Shown: in pieces, positions 22,987-31,485 of the stretch
Numbering within the stretch: position 1 is the stretch's first letter
Layout of the letters: each line of letters begins with the position of its first letter
From: Actinoplanes derwentensis
GTDB lineage: Bacteria > Actinomycetota > Actinomycetes > Mycobacteriales > Micromonosporaceae
Direction of reading: 5' to 3'
DNA: 64,000 nucleotides
Assembly: GCF_900104725.1 (NCBI RefSeq)
Contig: NZ_LT629758.1
Coordinates: forward strand, 3,410,001-3,474,000
Made by a program: the position numbers and the translations under genes
Notes under the pieces: generated by a model
What the model saw: only the letters and a program-made list of their open reading frames with translations
What the model was told of the DNA's origin: nothing
Databases searched by the model: none

Positions 22987-24968
22987 AGATCCCCTACGGC
23001 GGCGACTACAACCCGGAACAGTGGCCCGCCGAGGTGTGGGACGAGGACTACCGGCTGTTCGACGCCGCTCACGTGGACACCCTGACGGTCGGCGTCTTCA
23101 CCTGGGGGCTGACTCAACCCTCGCACGACGAGTACGACTTCTCGGTTCTGGATCGGATCATCGCGAAGGCCGAGCACGGTGGCCGACGGATCTGCCTGGC
23201 CACCGGCACCGGAGCGCACCCCGCCTGGCTCGCCGCCGAGCATCCGGAAGTGACCCGCGTCGACTTCGAGGGGCGGCGGCACCGGTTCGGGCAGCGCCAC
23301 AACTCCTGCCCCAGCTCCCCGGTGTACCGGCGGCTCTCCACCGAGGTCGCCCGCCGGATCGCGCAACGGTACGCCGGGAATCCGGCGATCATCGCGTGGC
23401 ACGTCGGCAACGAGTACGGCGGCGCCTGCTACTGCCCGCTCTGCGCCGACGGTTTCCGGGACTGGCTGCGCGAACGCTACTCGTCCCTGGAGAGGCTGAA
23501 CGAAGCCTGGTACACCAGGTTCTGGTCGCATACCTTCACCGACTGGGCGCAGGTCGAACCGCCGTCGGCGCTGACCGAGCACTGGCGCGGGCCCGACCAC
23601 ACCGCCTTCCAGAGCATCACCCTGGACTATCTGCGGTTCATGTCGGACGCGATGCTCGCCAACTTCCGCGACGAGAAAGCGGCCATCCGATCCGCTGATC
23701 CGTCGACTCCGGTGACCACCAACTTCATGGGGCTGTACCGGCCGATCGACTATCACCGCTGGGCTGAGCACCTGGACTTCGCCTCGTGGGACAACTATCC
23801 CCCGGATGATCAGTCCCCGGCCCGGATGGCGCTGGCCCACGATCTGATGCGCGGGCTCAAGGACGGCGCCCCGTTCTGGCTGATGGAACAGACACCGAGC
23901 GTCACCGCCTGCCGCGATGTCAACCCACTGAAACGGCCCGGGGTGATGCGGCTGTGGAGTTGGCAGGCGGTCGCGCACGGGGCCGACGCGGTGCTGTTCT
24001 TCCAGATGCGCGCCGGTCGGGGCGCCAGCGAGAAGTATCACGGGGCGGTGATCGGGCACTCCGGACGCTCCGATACGCGAGTGTTCCGGGAGGTGGCCGC
24101 GCTCGGCGCCGAACTTGAAGCGTTGGGGCCGGTCACGCTGGGTGCGCGGACCCCGGCGAAAGTGGCGCTGCTGTTCGACTGGGACAGTTGGTGGGCGCTG
24201 GAGATCTCCGATGGACCGTCCCGGTTGGTGCGCTATCTGGACGTCGTCACCACGTACCACAAGGCGCTCTGGACCCTCGGGGTCGACCTTGACGTGGCGC
24301 CGGTGACCGCGCCGCTGACCGATTATGACGTGGTGGTCGCGCCCGCCCTCCACATGATCAAGGGTGATCTGGCGGACCGGTTGTCGGCGGTGGCCGCGCG
24401 GGGCGGCTCGGTCGTCACGACTTTCCTGTCCGGCCGGGTCGACGAGAACGACAACGCCTTCCTGACTGATGTGCCCGGTCCGCTGGCGCCCCTGATGGGT
24501 GTCCGTGTTGACGAATGGGACGCCCGCGACAATCTGTACGTCAATCCAGTCAGCATCAACTCGTCAACGTATCCCGCTCAACTCGTCTTCGAACTGGTCA
24601 TTCCGCAGGGCGCCGAGGTGATCGGCACGTACACCGGCGACTTCTACGCCGGAACCGCCGCGATCACCCGGAACACCTACGGCAAAGGCCATGCCTGGTA
24701 CGTCGGGACCGCGCTCGACCAGGCCGGGGTGACTTCGGTGATCCGCTCGGTCCTGGCGCCGCACGACCTGCTGGGCTCATTCGCGGCCCTGCCCGACGTG
24801 GAGACGGCGACGCGGGTGGCCCCGGACGGCTCCCGATTCCTGTTCCTCCTCAACCATGGACCGTCAACAGTTGACCTACCTGCGATCAACGGCGTCAACG
24901 TGTTGACCCGAGCCGCACCGGCCACCGCTCTCGACCCGAACGACGTCCTGATCGTCGAGCTGTCATGA
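22983..24968 (+). CDS. GH42 beta-galactosidase-type glycosidase
   Basis: Family 42 glycoside hydrolase of 661 residues. It starts MKIPYGGDYNPEQW, the typical N-terminus. Acid/base E144 lies in GNEYGG and nucleophile E302 in LMEQTPS. The CYCPLC motif after the acid/base resembles the family's zinc-binding cysteine cluster. The trimerisation domain (about 395-600) and the small C-terminal domain are present. Within a xylan operon the likely job is removing galactose or L-arabinopyranose side groups from imported oligosaccharides. No signal peptide. ATGA overlaps at both ends. Confidence 0.92.
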   Translation: MKIPYGGDYNPEQWPAEVWDEDYRLFDAAHVDTLTVGVFTWGLTQPSHDEYDFSVLDRIIAKAEHGGRRICLATGTGAHPAWLAAEHPEVTRVDFEGRRHRFGQRHNSCPSSPVYRRLSTEVARRIAQRYAGNPAIIAWHVGNEYGGACYCPLCADGFRDWLRERYSSLERLNEAWYTRFWSHTFTDWAQVEPPSALTEHWRGPDHTAFQSITLDYLRFMSDAMLANFRDEKAAIRSADPSTPVTTNFMGLYRPIDYHRWAEHLDFASWDNYPPDDQSPARMALAHDLMRGLKDGAPFWLMEQTPSVTACRDVNPLKRPGVMRLWSWQAVAHGADAVLFFQMRAGRGASEKYHGAVIGHSGRSDTRVFREVAALGAELEALGPVTLGARTPAKVALLFDWDSWWALEISDGPSRLVRYLDVVTTYHKALWTLGVDLDVAPVTAPLTDYDVVVAPALHMIKGDLADRLSAVAARGGSVVTTFLSGRVDENDNAFLTDVPGPLAPLMGVRVDEWDARDNLYVNPVSINSSTYPAQLVFELVIPQGAEVIGTYTGDFYAGTAAITRNTYGKGHAWYVGTALDQAGVTSVIRSVLAPHDLLGSFAALPDVETATRVAPDGSRFLFLLNHGPSTVDLPAINGVNVLTRAAPATALDPNDVLIVELS

Positions 24969-26887
24969 CCATCCATCCCGCCTGGTTGCCGCCCTCGACT
25001 TTCCACTTCCTGACCGGCAAGCGGTTCCTGATCGATTCCGATCACCCGCTCGCCGGCACGGTCCGCGAAGAACTCCTCCGGGCCGGCTGCGGGCCGGCCG
25101 CACCCGGCACATCCGCCGACCTGACCTTCACCGTCGTTCCTTCCACCACACTCTCGTCACCTTCCATCGGTGTCGGCGATGGGGACGGATTTACTCTGAC
25201 GGGGAGTGGGGTGGAGGCGGATGGGCCGCGCGGGCTGATCTATGGGTTGTTCGAGCTGGCCAGGGGTGGCTTGCCCGGGCGATATGAACCGGCCTTCACG
25301 CGGCGCATGATCGACCACTGGGACAACGTCGATGTGCATCCGGTGATGGGGCAGGTCGAGCGTGGCTACTCCGGTGGGTCGATCTTCTGGAAGGACGGCG
25401 TCTTTCTCGGTTCGTCGCCCGACGGACTGAAACGGATCCGGACCTATGCGCGGCTACTCGCCGCCGCCGGCATCAACGCCGTCACCGTCAACAACGTCAA
25501 TGTGCACAGGACCGAGGCCCGGCTCTTGACCGACCGGCGCGGTGAAGTAGCCGTCATCGCCGATCAATTCCGCCGTTATGGCATCGTCACTCATCTGTCG
25601 GTCAACTTCGCCGCACCGGTGATTCTCGGGGACCTGCCGACCGCTGACCCGCTGGACCCGCGAGTCCAGCAGTGGTGGGCGGCCACCTCCGCCCAGCTCG
25701 TCTCCGACATTGCCGACTTCGGGGGCTACCTGGTCAAGGCCGACTCCGAAGGGCAACCTGGTCCGTTCACCTACGGCCGCTCGCACGCCGAAGGCGCCAA
25801 CATGCTCGCCGCAGCCCTGACCTCCCGCCTCGTCCCTTCACTCGGCGCGTTGCGGACGCCGGGGCCGGTCGTGCACTGGCGGGCGTTCGTCTACGACCAC
25901 CGGCAGGACTGGCGCGACCGCACCACCGACCGGGCCCGCGCCGCCTACGACCACTTCGCCCCACTCGACGGCCTCTTCGCCGACAACGTGATCGTGCAGG
26001 TCAAACACGGGCCGATCGACTTCCAACCCCGGGAACCGCTCTCCCCGGTACTGACCGCGATGCCGAGAACACGCCTCGCCGTCGAGTTGCAGGCCACCCA
26101 GGAGTACACCGGCCAGCAGAGACACGTCTGCTATCTGGCCCCGATGTGGAGCGAGGTGCTGGCCCAGGTCGACGGCGAGATGGCGACGGTGGCCAACACC
26201 GGCGACGACATCTACTGGACCGGGCATCCCCTCGCCCAGGCCAACCTGTATGCCGCCGGACGCCTGGCCTGGAACCCCGATCCGATCGCGGTACTGGACG
26301 AATGGATCGACTTGACGTTCCCCCGCGCCCCGTCACGATTGCGGTCCATCCTGCACGAGTTGATGGACACATCACTATTGACGTACGAGCAGTACACAGC
26401 ACCGCTGGGCGTAGGTTTCATGGTCCGTCCCGGCCATCACTACGGCCCCGACGTCGACGGCTACGAGTACACCCCGTGGGGCACCTACCACTTCGCCGAC
26501 CGCGACGGCGTAGGAGTCGACCGCACGTCAGCCACCGGCACCGCGTTCGCCGCCCAATATCCACACACGTGGTACGAATCTCCGGCGACCTGCCCCGACG
26601 AGCTGCTGCTGTTCTTTCACCACGTGCCGTACACCCACGTCCTGCACAGCGGCACCACAGTGATCCAGCACATCTACGACACCCACTTCGAGGGCGCCAC
26701 CCGGGTCGAGTCCATGCGTGACCTGTGGCGTTCCGCAGCCGCCCTGGTCGACCCCGACCTGCACGCCCGGGTCGCTGCCCGCTTGGACGAACAGGTCCGC
26801 AGCGCCACCGAATGGCGAGACCAGATCAACGCGTACTTCCACCGCAAGTCCGGCATCCCCGACGCCCACGGCCGGCGCATCCATTGA
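24965..26887 (+). CDS. aguA: Alpha-glucuronidase (GH67)
   Basis: Alpha-glucuronidase of 640 residues, which removes (4-O-methyl)glucuronic acid from the non-reducing end of aldouronic acids. The GH67 blocks are clear: KADSEGQPGP (E262, probable general acid), DNVIVQVKHGPIDFQPREP (E357, probable base), LAVELQATQEYTGQ and the DELLLFFHHVPY segment near the C-terminus. No signal peptide, in line with intracellular action on imported substrate. It is the last gene of the operon and the one that most clearly defines it as a glucuronoxylan system. Confidence 0.95.
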   Translation: MTIHPAWLPPSTFHFLTGKRFLIDSDHPLAGTVREELLRAGCGPAAPGTSADLTFTVVPSTTLSSPSIGVGDGDGFTLTGSGVEADGPRGLIYGLFELARGGLPGRYEPAFTRRMIDHWDNVDVHPVMGQVERGYSGGSIFWKDGVFLGSSPDGLKRIRTYARLLAAAGINAVTVNNVNVHRTEARLLTDRRGEVAVIADQFRRYGIVTHLSVNFAAPVILGDLPTADPLDPRVQQWWAATSAQLVSDIADFGGYLVKADSEGQPGPFTYGRSHAEGANMLAAALTSRLVPSLGALRTPGPVVHWRAFVYDHRQDWRDRTTDRARAAYDHFAPLDGLFADNVIVQVKHGPIDFQPREPLSPVLTAMPRTRLAVELQATQEYTGQQRHVCYLAPMWSEVLAQVDGEMATVANTGDDIYWTGHPLAQANLYAAGRLAWNPDPIAVLDEWIDLTFPRAPSRLRSILHELMDTSLLTYEQYTAPLGVGFMVRPGHHYGPDVDGYEYTPWGTYHFADRDGVGVDRTSATGTAFAAQYPHTWYESPATCPDELLLFFHHVPYTHVLHSGTTVIQHIYDTHFEGATRVESMRDLWRSAAALVDPDLHARVAARLDEQVRSATEWRDQINAYFHRKSGIPDAHGRRIH

Positions 26888-26944
26888 CGCCCGGGAGAGC
26901 CGGGTGATTCGAACGGCGGCACCGGCGCCTGGCAATCTGGGGGC

Positions 26945-28522
26945 GTGATGATTCGAGCCGTCCATGACCGCTGGTGGGCGGCGGTCCGGGGCGCCGGACC
27001 GGCCCGCCTCACGTACGAGATCAGTCTCGCACTGCTGGTCGGCGTGATCTCCACCCTGCCGGCCCTGTCCGTCGAGACGGCGACCACCGCGCTCACCGTC
27101 GTGGTGGCCGCCGGCACGCTGGTCCTGGTGCCGCTGCGGTTGGTGTACCCGGCGGGCGCGTTCGCCGCCGGGACTCTCATCAGCGTGGTGACCGGCGGGC
27201 AGAACCCGGTCGTCATGGTGGTGATGGGCATCGCCGCCGGATACCGGATGACCCGGCTCGGGCGAACCGTGGCAGCCTTCGCCTTCGGAGTGCCGTGCCT
27301 CGGCGCGACCCTGCTGTACACGGGCGCGTTCGACCTCGGGTCGCTGGCGATCCTGGTCGGCGACTATCTGATCTTCGCGGTGCTGCCGGCCGTGGTGGCC
27401 TGGATCGTCGGCCGTCGCCGGAGGCTGGTGACCGCGATGCACACGCGTAACGTGCAGCTCTACGACGAGCAGGCCGCGGTGGCCCGTCAAGCCCGCGAGC
27501 GGGAACGTACCCGGATCGCCCGCGACCTGCACGACTCGCTGGGACACCAGCTGACCCTGATCTCGCTCTACACCGGCACTCTCGCCGCCGCCGACGAGAC
27601 GCAACGGGAGAAGACGATCGGGCTTCTGCGTACGACGTCCGCCGCGGCCATGGGCGAGTTGCGGCAGATCCTCGGCATCCTGCACGAGGAGAACAGCGAG
27701 CAGAACGACGAGGACCAGGGCGTCGCCCAGCCGTTGAGCAGCCTGGACGACCTGATCGTCCGGGCCCGGTCGGCGGGCACCGAGGTCACGCTGAACCGCG
27801 ACGGCGAGCCCCGGACGCTGGCGCCGATGGTCGAACACGCCGCCTACCGGGTGATCAAGGAGGGTGTCACCAACGCCCTGCGCCACGCTCGGGGCGGGGC
27901 GATCCGGGTGGCCCTGCGGTACGAACCGGATGCGGTGATCGCCGAAGTCGTCAACGATCCCGGGCTGCCGCACGACGGGCCCACCACCGGTCAGGGGCTG
28001 ATCGGGCTCGGCGAACGGATCCGCCTGGCCGGCGGCGCGCTGTATCACGGCCGTACCCCGGACGGCCGCTTCCGGATCGCCGCGATGCTGCCCTACGAGG
28101 GACAGGCCTCGCCCGCTCCGGCCCCGCCTCCCGGGGACTTCACCCAGCAGATGTACCAGACCGAGCGGAGGTCCCGGGCCGGGTTCATCGCCTTGGGCGT
28201 CGGCATCGCCGGGGTGGTCGGACTGTGTGCGGGCACGGTGATCCTCGGCGAGACGGTGATCACCGTCGATCGGGAGACCTACGACGCGGCCACGATCGGC
28301 CAGGGCGAGAAGGCCGTGCGGAACTGTCTGCCGGACCCGGAGGCGGCGACCGCGGACGCCACCGGCGGCGGTGCGATCCCGGCCGGCACCACCTGTGTCG
28401 ACTACATGGGGTCGCTGATCGAGAAGTTGAACGACGAACACCCCGGCGATCTGCACTACCGGTTCTGTTTCGCCGGTGGGGTGCTGACGGCCAAGCAGTT
28501 CTTCTACGAGCCCGATGCCTAG
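26945..28522 (+). CDS. NarL-type sensor histidine kinase with C-terminal membrane domain
   Basis: HisKA_3/HATPase kinase of 525 residues. The N-terminal third has about five hydrophobic segments (25-160), followed by a cytoplasmic coiled region and the phosphoacceptor histidine in RIARDLHDSLGHQL (about 200). The ATP-binding part runs to about 385, but the usual DnGxG box reads VNDPGLPHDG, a weakened form. Unusually, a further membrane segment at about 412-436 and an outside tail of about 90 residues with three cysteines (near 459, 482 and 506) follow the kinase domain. A response regulator follows 9 bp later, so they form one two-component system. Confidence 0.9.
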   Translation: MMIRAVHDRWWAAVRGAGPARLTYEISLALLVGVISTLPALSVETATTALTVVVAAGTLVLVPLRLVYPAGAFAAGTLISVVTGGQNPVVMVVMGIAAGYRMTRLGRTVAAFAFGVPCLGATLLYTGAFDLGSLAILVGDYLIFAVLPAVVAWIVGRRRRLVTAMHTRNVQLYDEQAAVARQARERERTRIARDLHDSLGHQLTLISLYTGTLAAADETQREKTIGLLRTTSAAAMGELRQILGILHEENSEQNDEDQGVAQPLSSLDDLIVRARSAGTEVTLNRDGEPRTLAPMVEHAAYRVIKEGVTNALRHARGGAIRVALRYEPDAVIAEVVNDPGLPHDGPTTGQGLIGLGERIRLAGGALYHGRTPDGRFRIAAMLPYEGQASPAPAPPPGDFTQQMYQTERRSRAGFIALGVGIAGVVGLCAGTVILGETVITVDRETYDAATIGQGEKAVRNCLPDPEAATADATGGGAIPAGTTCVDYMGSLIEKLNDEHPGDLHYRFCFAGGVLTAKQFFYEPDA

Positions 28523-28531
28523 AGTGGTGCG

Positions 28532-29194
28532 GTGACCGAACCGATCCGGGTGCTCATCGCCGACGACGACGGGCTCGTGCGTGCCGGGCTGGGCCTCATC
28601 CTGGCGCCACTGCCTGATGTGGAGGTCGTCGCCGAGGCGGTGAACGGCCGGGAAGCCGTCGATCTGACCGTCCGGCACCGGCCGCGGGTGGCGTTGCTCG
28701 ACATCCAGATGCCGGTGATGGACGGGCTGGCCGCGCTGCGGGAGATCCGCCGGACCGCCCCGGCCACCGCGGTGATCATCCTGACGACCTTCGGCGAGGC
28801 CCGGTACGTGTCGGAGGCCCTCGCCGTGGGAGCAGCCGGTTTCCTGCTCAAGGATTCGGCGGCCGACGATCTCGCTCGGGCGATCCGGGCTACCGCCGCG
28901 GGTGAGGCGTTCCTGACCCCGTCGATCACCCGGCAGGTCCTCGACCGGCTGCCAGCAGCCACGTCACCCGGGGTGACCGCCGCCGCCGCACGGCTCGCCA
29001 CCCTCAGCGACCGGGAACGCGAGGTGCTTCTGCTGCTCGCCCAGGGCCTGTCGAACGCCGCCATCAGCGAGCAGTTGTGGATCACCGAGGCGACCGTGAA
29101 GACGTACGTCAGCCGGCTCTTCGCCAAGCTGGAGTGCGACAACCGGGTGCAGGCCGCACGGCTGGTGCACCAGTCCGGCCTGTCCCAGAACTGA
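28532..29194 (+). CDS. NarL/LuxR-family response regulator
   Basis: Two-domain response regulator of 220 residues. The receiver (1-120) has the acidic pair DDD near residue 11 and the phosphorylated aspartate in ALLDIQMPVMDG (about 55). The C-terminal LuxR helix-turn-helix contains LSDREREVLLLLAQGLSNAAI and TEATVKTYVSRLFAKL. GTG start 9 bp after the sensor kinase. No direct target is evident nearby. Confidence 0.93.
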   Translation: MTEPIRVLIADDDGLVRAGLGLILAPLPDVEVVAEAVNGREAVDLTVRHRPRVALLDIQMPVMDGLAALREIRRTAPATAVIILTTFGEARYVSEALAVGAAGFLLKDSAADDLARAIRATAAGEAFLTPSITRQVLDRLPAATSPGVTAAAARLATLSDREREVLLLLAQGLSNAAISEQLWITEATVKTYVSRLFAKLECDNRVQAARLVHQSGLSQN

Positions 29195-29219
29195 CCAGGT
29201 TCGATCCACCAGCCAGAAT

Positions 29220-29822
29220 CTAAACAGCACCGGGGCTGCCGTTGATCCGGAACGCGGCGGCCGGAAGCGGGAAGGCCTGGCGCACCGCCAGCGCGAGAGG
29301 GTCGGCCGCCGACTGACGGCCGAGCCACAGCCGGGTGGCGAGCGCGGCCGGGCCCAGCACGTACCCGCCCAGTTCCGTCGCCCACAGCAGTGCACCCAAG
29401 TCAGAGGCCACACCGCTGTGTACGTCGTGCCGGATCGCGCTGCGGGCATCGTCGCGGAGACCGGCGGCTTCCACCGCGACGACGTGCCCGCCGGGATCGA
29501 GCCGGCAGCGACCGTGTGCGGCGAGCCCGGCCAGCACCGATTGCCGGACGTCACCGCCGCAGGCCGGCAGAAGCTCATGGGGCCGGCGCGGCGGCCCGGT
29601 GGTCAACTGGTGGAGAAGCCGGTCGAGCAGAGGGTCGCCGCTGGGGGCCGTACGGCAGACCGCCACGTGGCCGTCGTCGGCCACTTCCAGGGTGCCGAGG
29701 TGGCGCAGCTCCATCAGGGCGGCGGCGGCCAGCCCGGCCTCGAGGACGAAGTTCGGTATCCGCGACCGGCCGGACGAGTGATGCGCGAGCAGGAAGAGTG
29801 TCTCCCTCAGCGTCGTGATCAT
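29220..29822 (-). CDS. GPP34 (GOLPH3-like) family protein
   Basis: A 200-residue protein with the pattern of actinobacterial GPP34 proteins: N-terminal LRETLFLLAHH, the LEAGLAAAALMELRHLGTLEV helix region and a C-terminal helical bundle ending in AVRQAF. Eukaryotic relatives bind phosphoinositides; the bacterial role is unknown. It overlaps the RDD membrane protein by 4 bp on the same strand, so the two are co-translated. A longer open frame on the same strand runs into the RDD gene in the wrong phase and was not used. Confidence 0.75.
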   Translation of the reverse strand: MITTLRETLFLLAHHSSGRSRIPNFVLEAGLAAAALMELRHLGTLEVADDGHVAVCRTAPSGDPLLDRLLHQLTTGPPRRPHELLPACGGDVRQSVLAGLAAHGRCRLDPGGHVVAVEAAGLRDDARSAIRHDVHSGVASDLGALLWATELGGYVLGPAALATRLWLGRQSAADPLALAVRQAFPLPAAAFRINGSPGAV

Positions 29823-30241
29823 GCCCGGCTCTCCGCCCGCTCCGGCAGGTCGCTGACCACGACGGTACGGCAGACCATGTCGGCGATCGTCTGGCGCTTG
29901 GCGGCGACCAGCGGTAGTAGGTAGCCGAGGTAGCAGACCGCGACGTCGAGGGAGTGGGCCACGTCGCGAAGGGCGGCCCGGCCCACTCCGACGGGCCGGC
30001 CGGTGCGGTCGCCCACCAGCCGGACACCGAACAATTTGCGGCCCCAGCTCTGACCCGTCCGGCCGGCCAGGTACCAGCGGTTGTAGGCGAACAGCACCAT
30101 CGAGAGGACTCCCGCGGCCACCGCGATCAGGCGCGGGGCGCCCGGCGTGTCGATGAATTCGCCAGCCACCAACAGGGGGACGGCGACGATCCCGTCCACG
30201 GTGTTGGTGCCGGCCCGGATGGCCCAGGGTGTGTAATTCAT
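29819..30241 (-). CDS. RDD-family membrane protein
   Basis: A 140-residue protein with three hydrophobic segments. The RAGTNTVDGIVAVPLL opening is an RDD variant in which the Arg-Asp signature is partly retained, and the SWGRKLFGVRLVGDRTGRPV loop is typical. ATG 30241 follows a GGGAGA site; the frame extends upstream but lacks family similarity. RDD proteins are thought to be small transport or ion-homeostasis proteins. Coupled to the GPP34 gene. Confidence 0.8.
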   Translation of the reverse strand: MNYTPWAIRAGTNTVDGIVAVPLLVAGEFIDTPGAPRLIAVAAGVLSMVLFAYNRWYLAGRTGQSWGRKLFGVRLVGDRTGRPVGVGRAALRDVAHSLDVAVCYLGYLLPLVAAKRQTIADMVCRTVVVSDLPERAESRA

Positions 30242-30466
30242 CGAGGTCTCCCGCAGTTCGTGACGCCACTCCACAGCAGAGTGTCGAATCGGCGTCCGGC
30301 CGACTGCGTCAAGATTCGCAAGACCCGCCCGGCCTGCGCGTCGGCAGGAAGTGGTGTCCTCGCGGGCCGCCGTGTCATCCGACCGGATGACACGGCCACT
30401 GGGTAGGGTCGACACCCGAGCGATCACGAGCCGGGGGATTCAGATGCGACACCGTCGAGCCGCCCG

Positions 30467-30991
30467 GTGATCCTCCGGGAGGCGACCGTCGACGATGCCG
30501 GCGTGCTCGCCGACGTTCACGTGACCGCCTGGCGGCAGGCCTACCAGGGGCAGATCCCTCAGCACTATCTGGACCAGATGGACCCGGGCCGGCGCCGGGA
30601 CCGCTGGCGGCAGATCCTGCACGATCCCGGAGCGGCGGTCACGCTGGTGGCCGATTCCGGCAGCCCGGGTGTCATCGGTTTCATCCGCGTCTCGTCGAGC
30701 CGTGACTCCGATGCCGATCCGCGGCAGGTGGGTGAGGTCCAGGGCTTGTACCTGCTGTCCGCTTTCTGGGGCCTCGGCGCCGGGCGCCTGCTGATGGAGG
30801 CAGGGCTTCGCCGGCTGGCGGAGGCCGGCTATCGCGAGAGCACATTGTGGGTCCTGGCGACCAATGAACGTGCCCGGCGCTTCTACGAAGCCGGCGGCTG
30901 GATCCCCGACGGCACGACGAAGACAGACGACTCCCGCGGCTTCCCACTCTTCGAGATCCGCTACCGCCGGGCCCTGCGAACCGCAAGCTGA
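30467..30991 (+). CDS. GNAT-family N-acetyltransferase
   Basis: Acetyltransferase of 174 residues with a complete GNAT fold: N-terminal ILREATVDDAGVLADVHVTAWR, motif A VQGLYLLSAFWGLGAGRLLM (acetyl-CoA pyrophosphate loop, about 86-105) and motif B TLWVLATNERARRFYEAGGW. GTG 30467 is required because the ATG at 30443 hits a stop. The substrate is unknown. Its 3' end overlaps the convergent acetyltransferase gene by 31 bp. Confidence 0.9.
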   Translation: MILREATVDDAGVLADVHVTAWRQAYQGQIPQHYLDQMDPGRRRDRWRQILHDPGAAVTLVADSGSPGVIGFIRVSSSRDSDADPRQVGEVQGLYLLSAFWGLGAGRLLMEAGLRRLAEAGYRESTLWVLATNERARRFYEAGGWIPDGTTKTDDSRGFPLFEIRYRRALRTAS

Positions 30992-31431
30992 TCCACTACG
31001 AAGCGGGCGTTCGGCGCGCCGCCGAGCCGCCGGAATCCCAGACGCGTCAGAATCCGGATCGACCGGTGGTTGGTCTCGGAAGCCTCGGCCCGGATCTCCC
31101 GAAGGTTCAGCACCGTGAAGCCGTACTCAAGCGCCGCCCCGGCAGCCTGCAGGCCGAGCCCGCGACCCCACCGGTCGCGCCCGCCGATCAGAAATCCCAG
31201 CTCCCGGTGGTTCTGGTCCTCCCCGTGAAGGTCCACGTATCCGGCCAGTTCACCGTCGACTAGGACCCCGAGGCGAATGAGACCCGGCGGAGGCGACTGA
31301 ATGATCTTCCGGTGGTGACGTTCGTACTCGCCGATGGACCGTGGCGTCCACTCCGCCGCGCGGACGAACTCGGGATCCGCCGCCCACCGCCCGATGACCG
31401 CGGCGTCGGCCGGCACGAGGGGACGCAGCAC
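30961..31431 (-). CDS. GNAT-family acetyltransferase (RimJ/RimL-like)
   Basis: Acetyltransferase of about 156 residues in the RimJ/RimL group. It opens LRPLVPADAAVIGRWAADPEFV and ends with NLREIRAEASETNHRSIRILTRLGFR, the typical motif-B helix, with an RWGRGLGLQAAGAAL acetyl-CoA loop. The frame is open far upstream, but GTG 31431 matches the family N-terminus, and TATCAT lies 7 bp upstream, compatible with a leaderless message. Divergent from the next gene, with 54 bp between them. Confidence 0.85.
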   Translation of the reverse strand: MLRPLVPADAAVIGRWAADPEFVRAAEWTPRSIGEYERHHRKIIQSPPPGLIRLGVLVDGELAGYVDLHGEDQNHRELGFLIGGRDRWGRGLGLQAAGAALEYGFTVLNLREIRAEASETNHRSIRILTRLGFRRLGGAPNARFVVDQLAVRRARR

Positions 31432-31485
31432 AACGGAGATGATATCCGAGTCCGGACCCCATAACCGGACGGTACCCTCGCCGTC

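Noticed and set aside
26528..28678. A 716-codon minus-strand frame across the GH67 end and the kinase
   Set aside because: Low-complexity shadow crossing two convincing plus-strand genes.
29220..30269. A single 349-residue minus-strand protein across the GPP34 and RDD genes
   Set aside because: Its upstream half is in the wrong phase relative to the RDD family; two coupled genes explain the region better.
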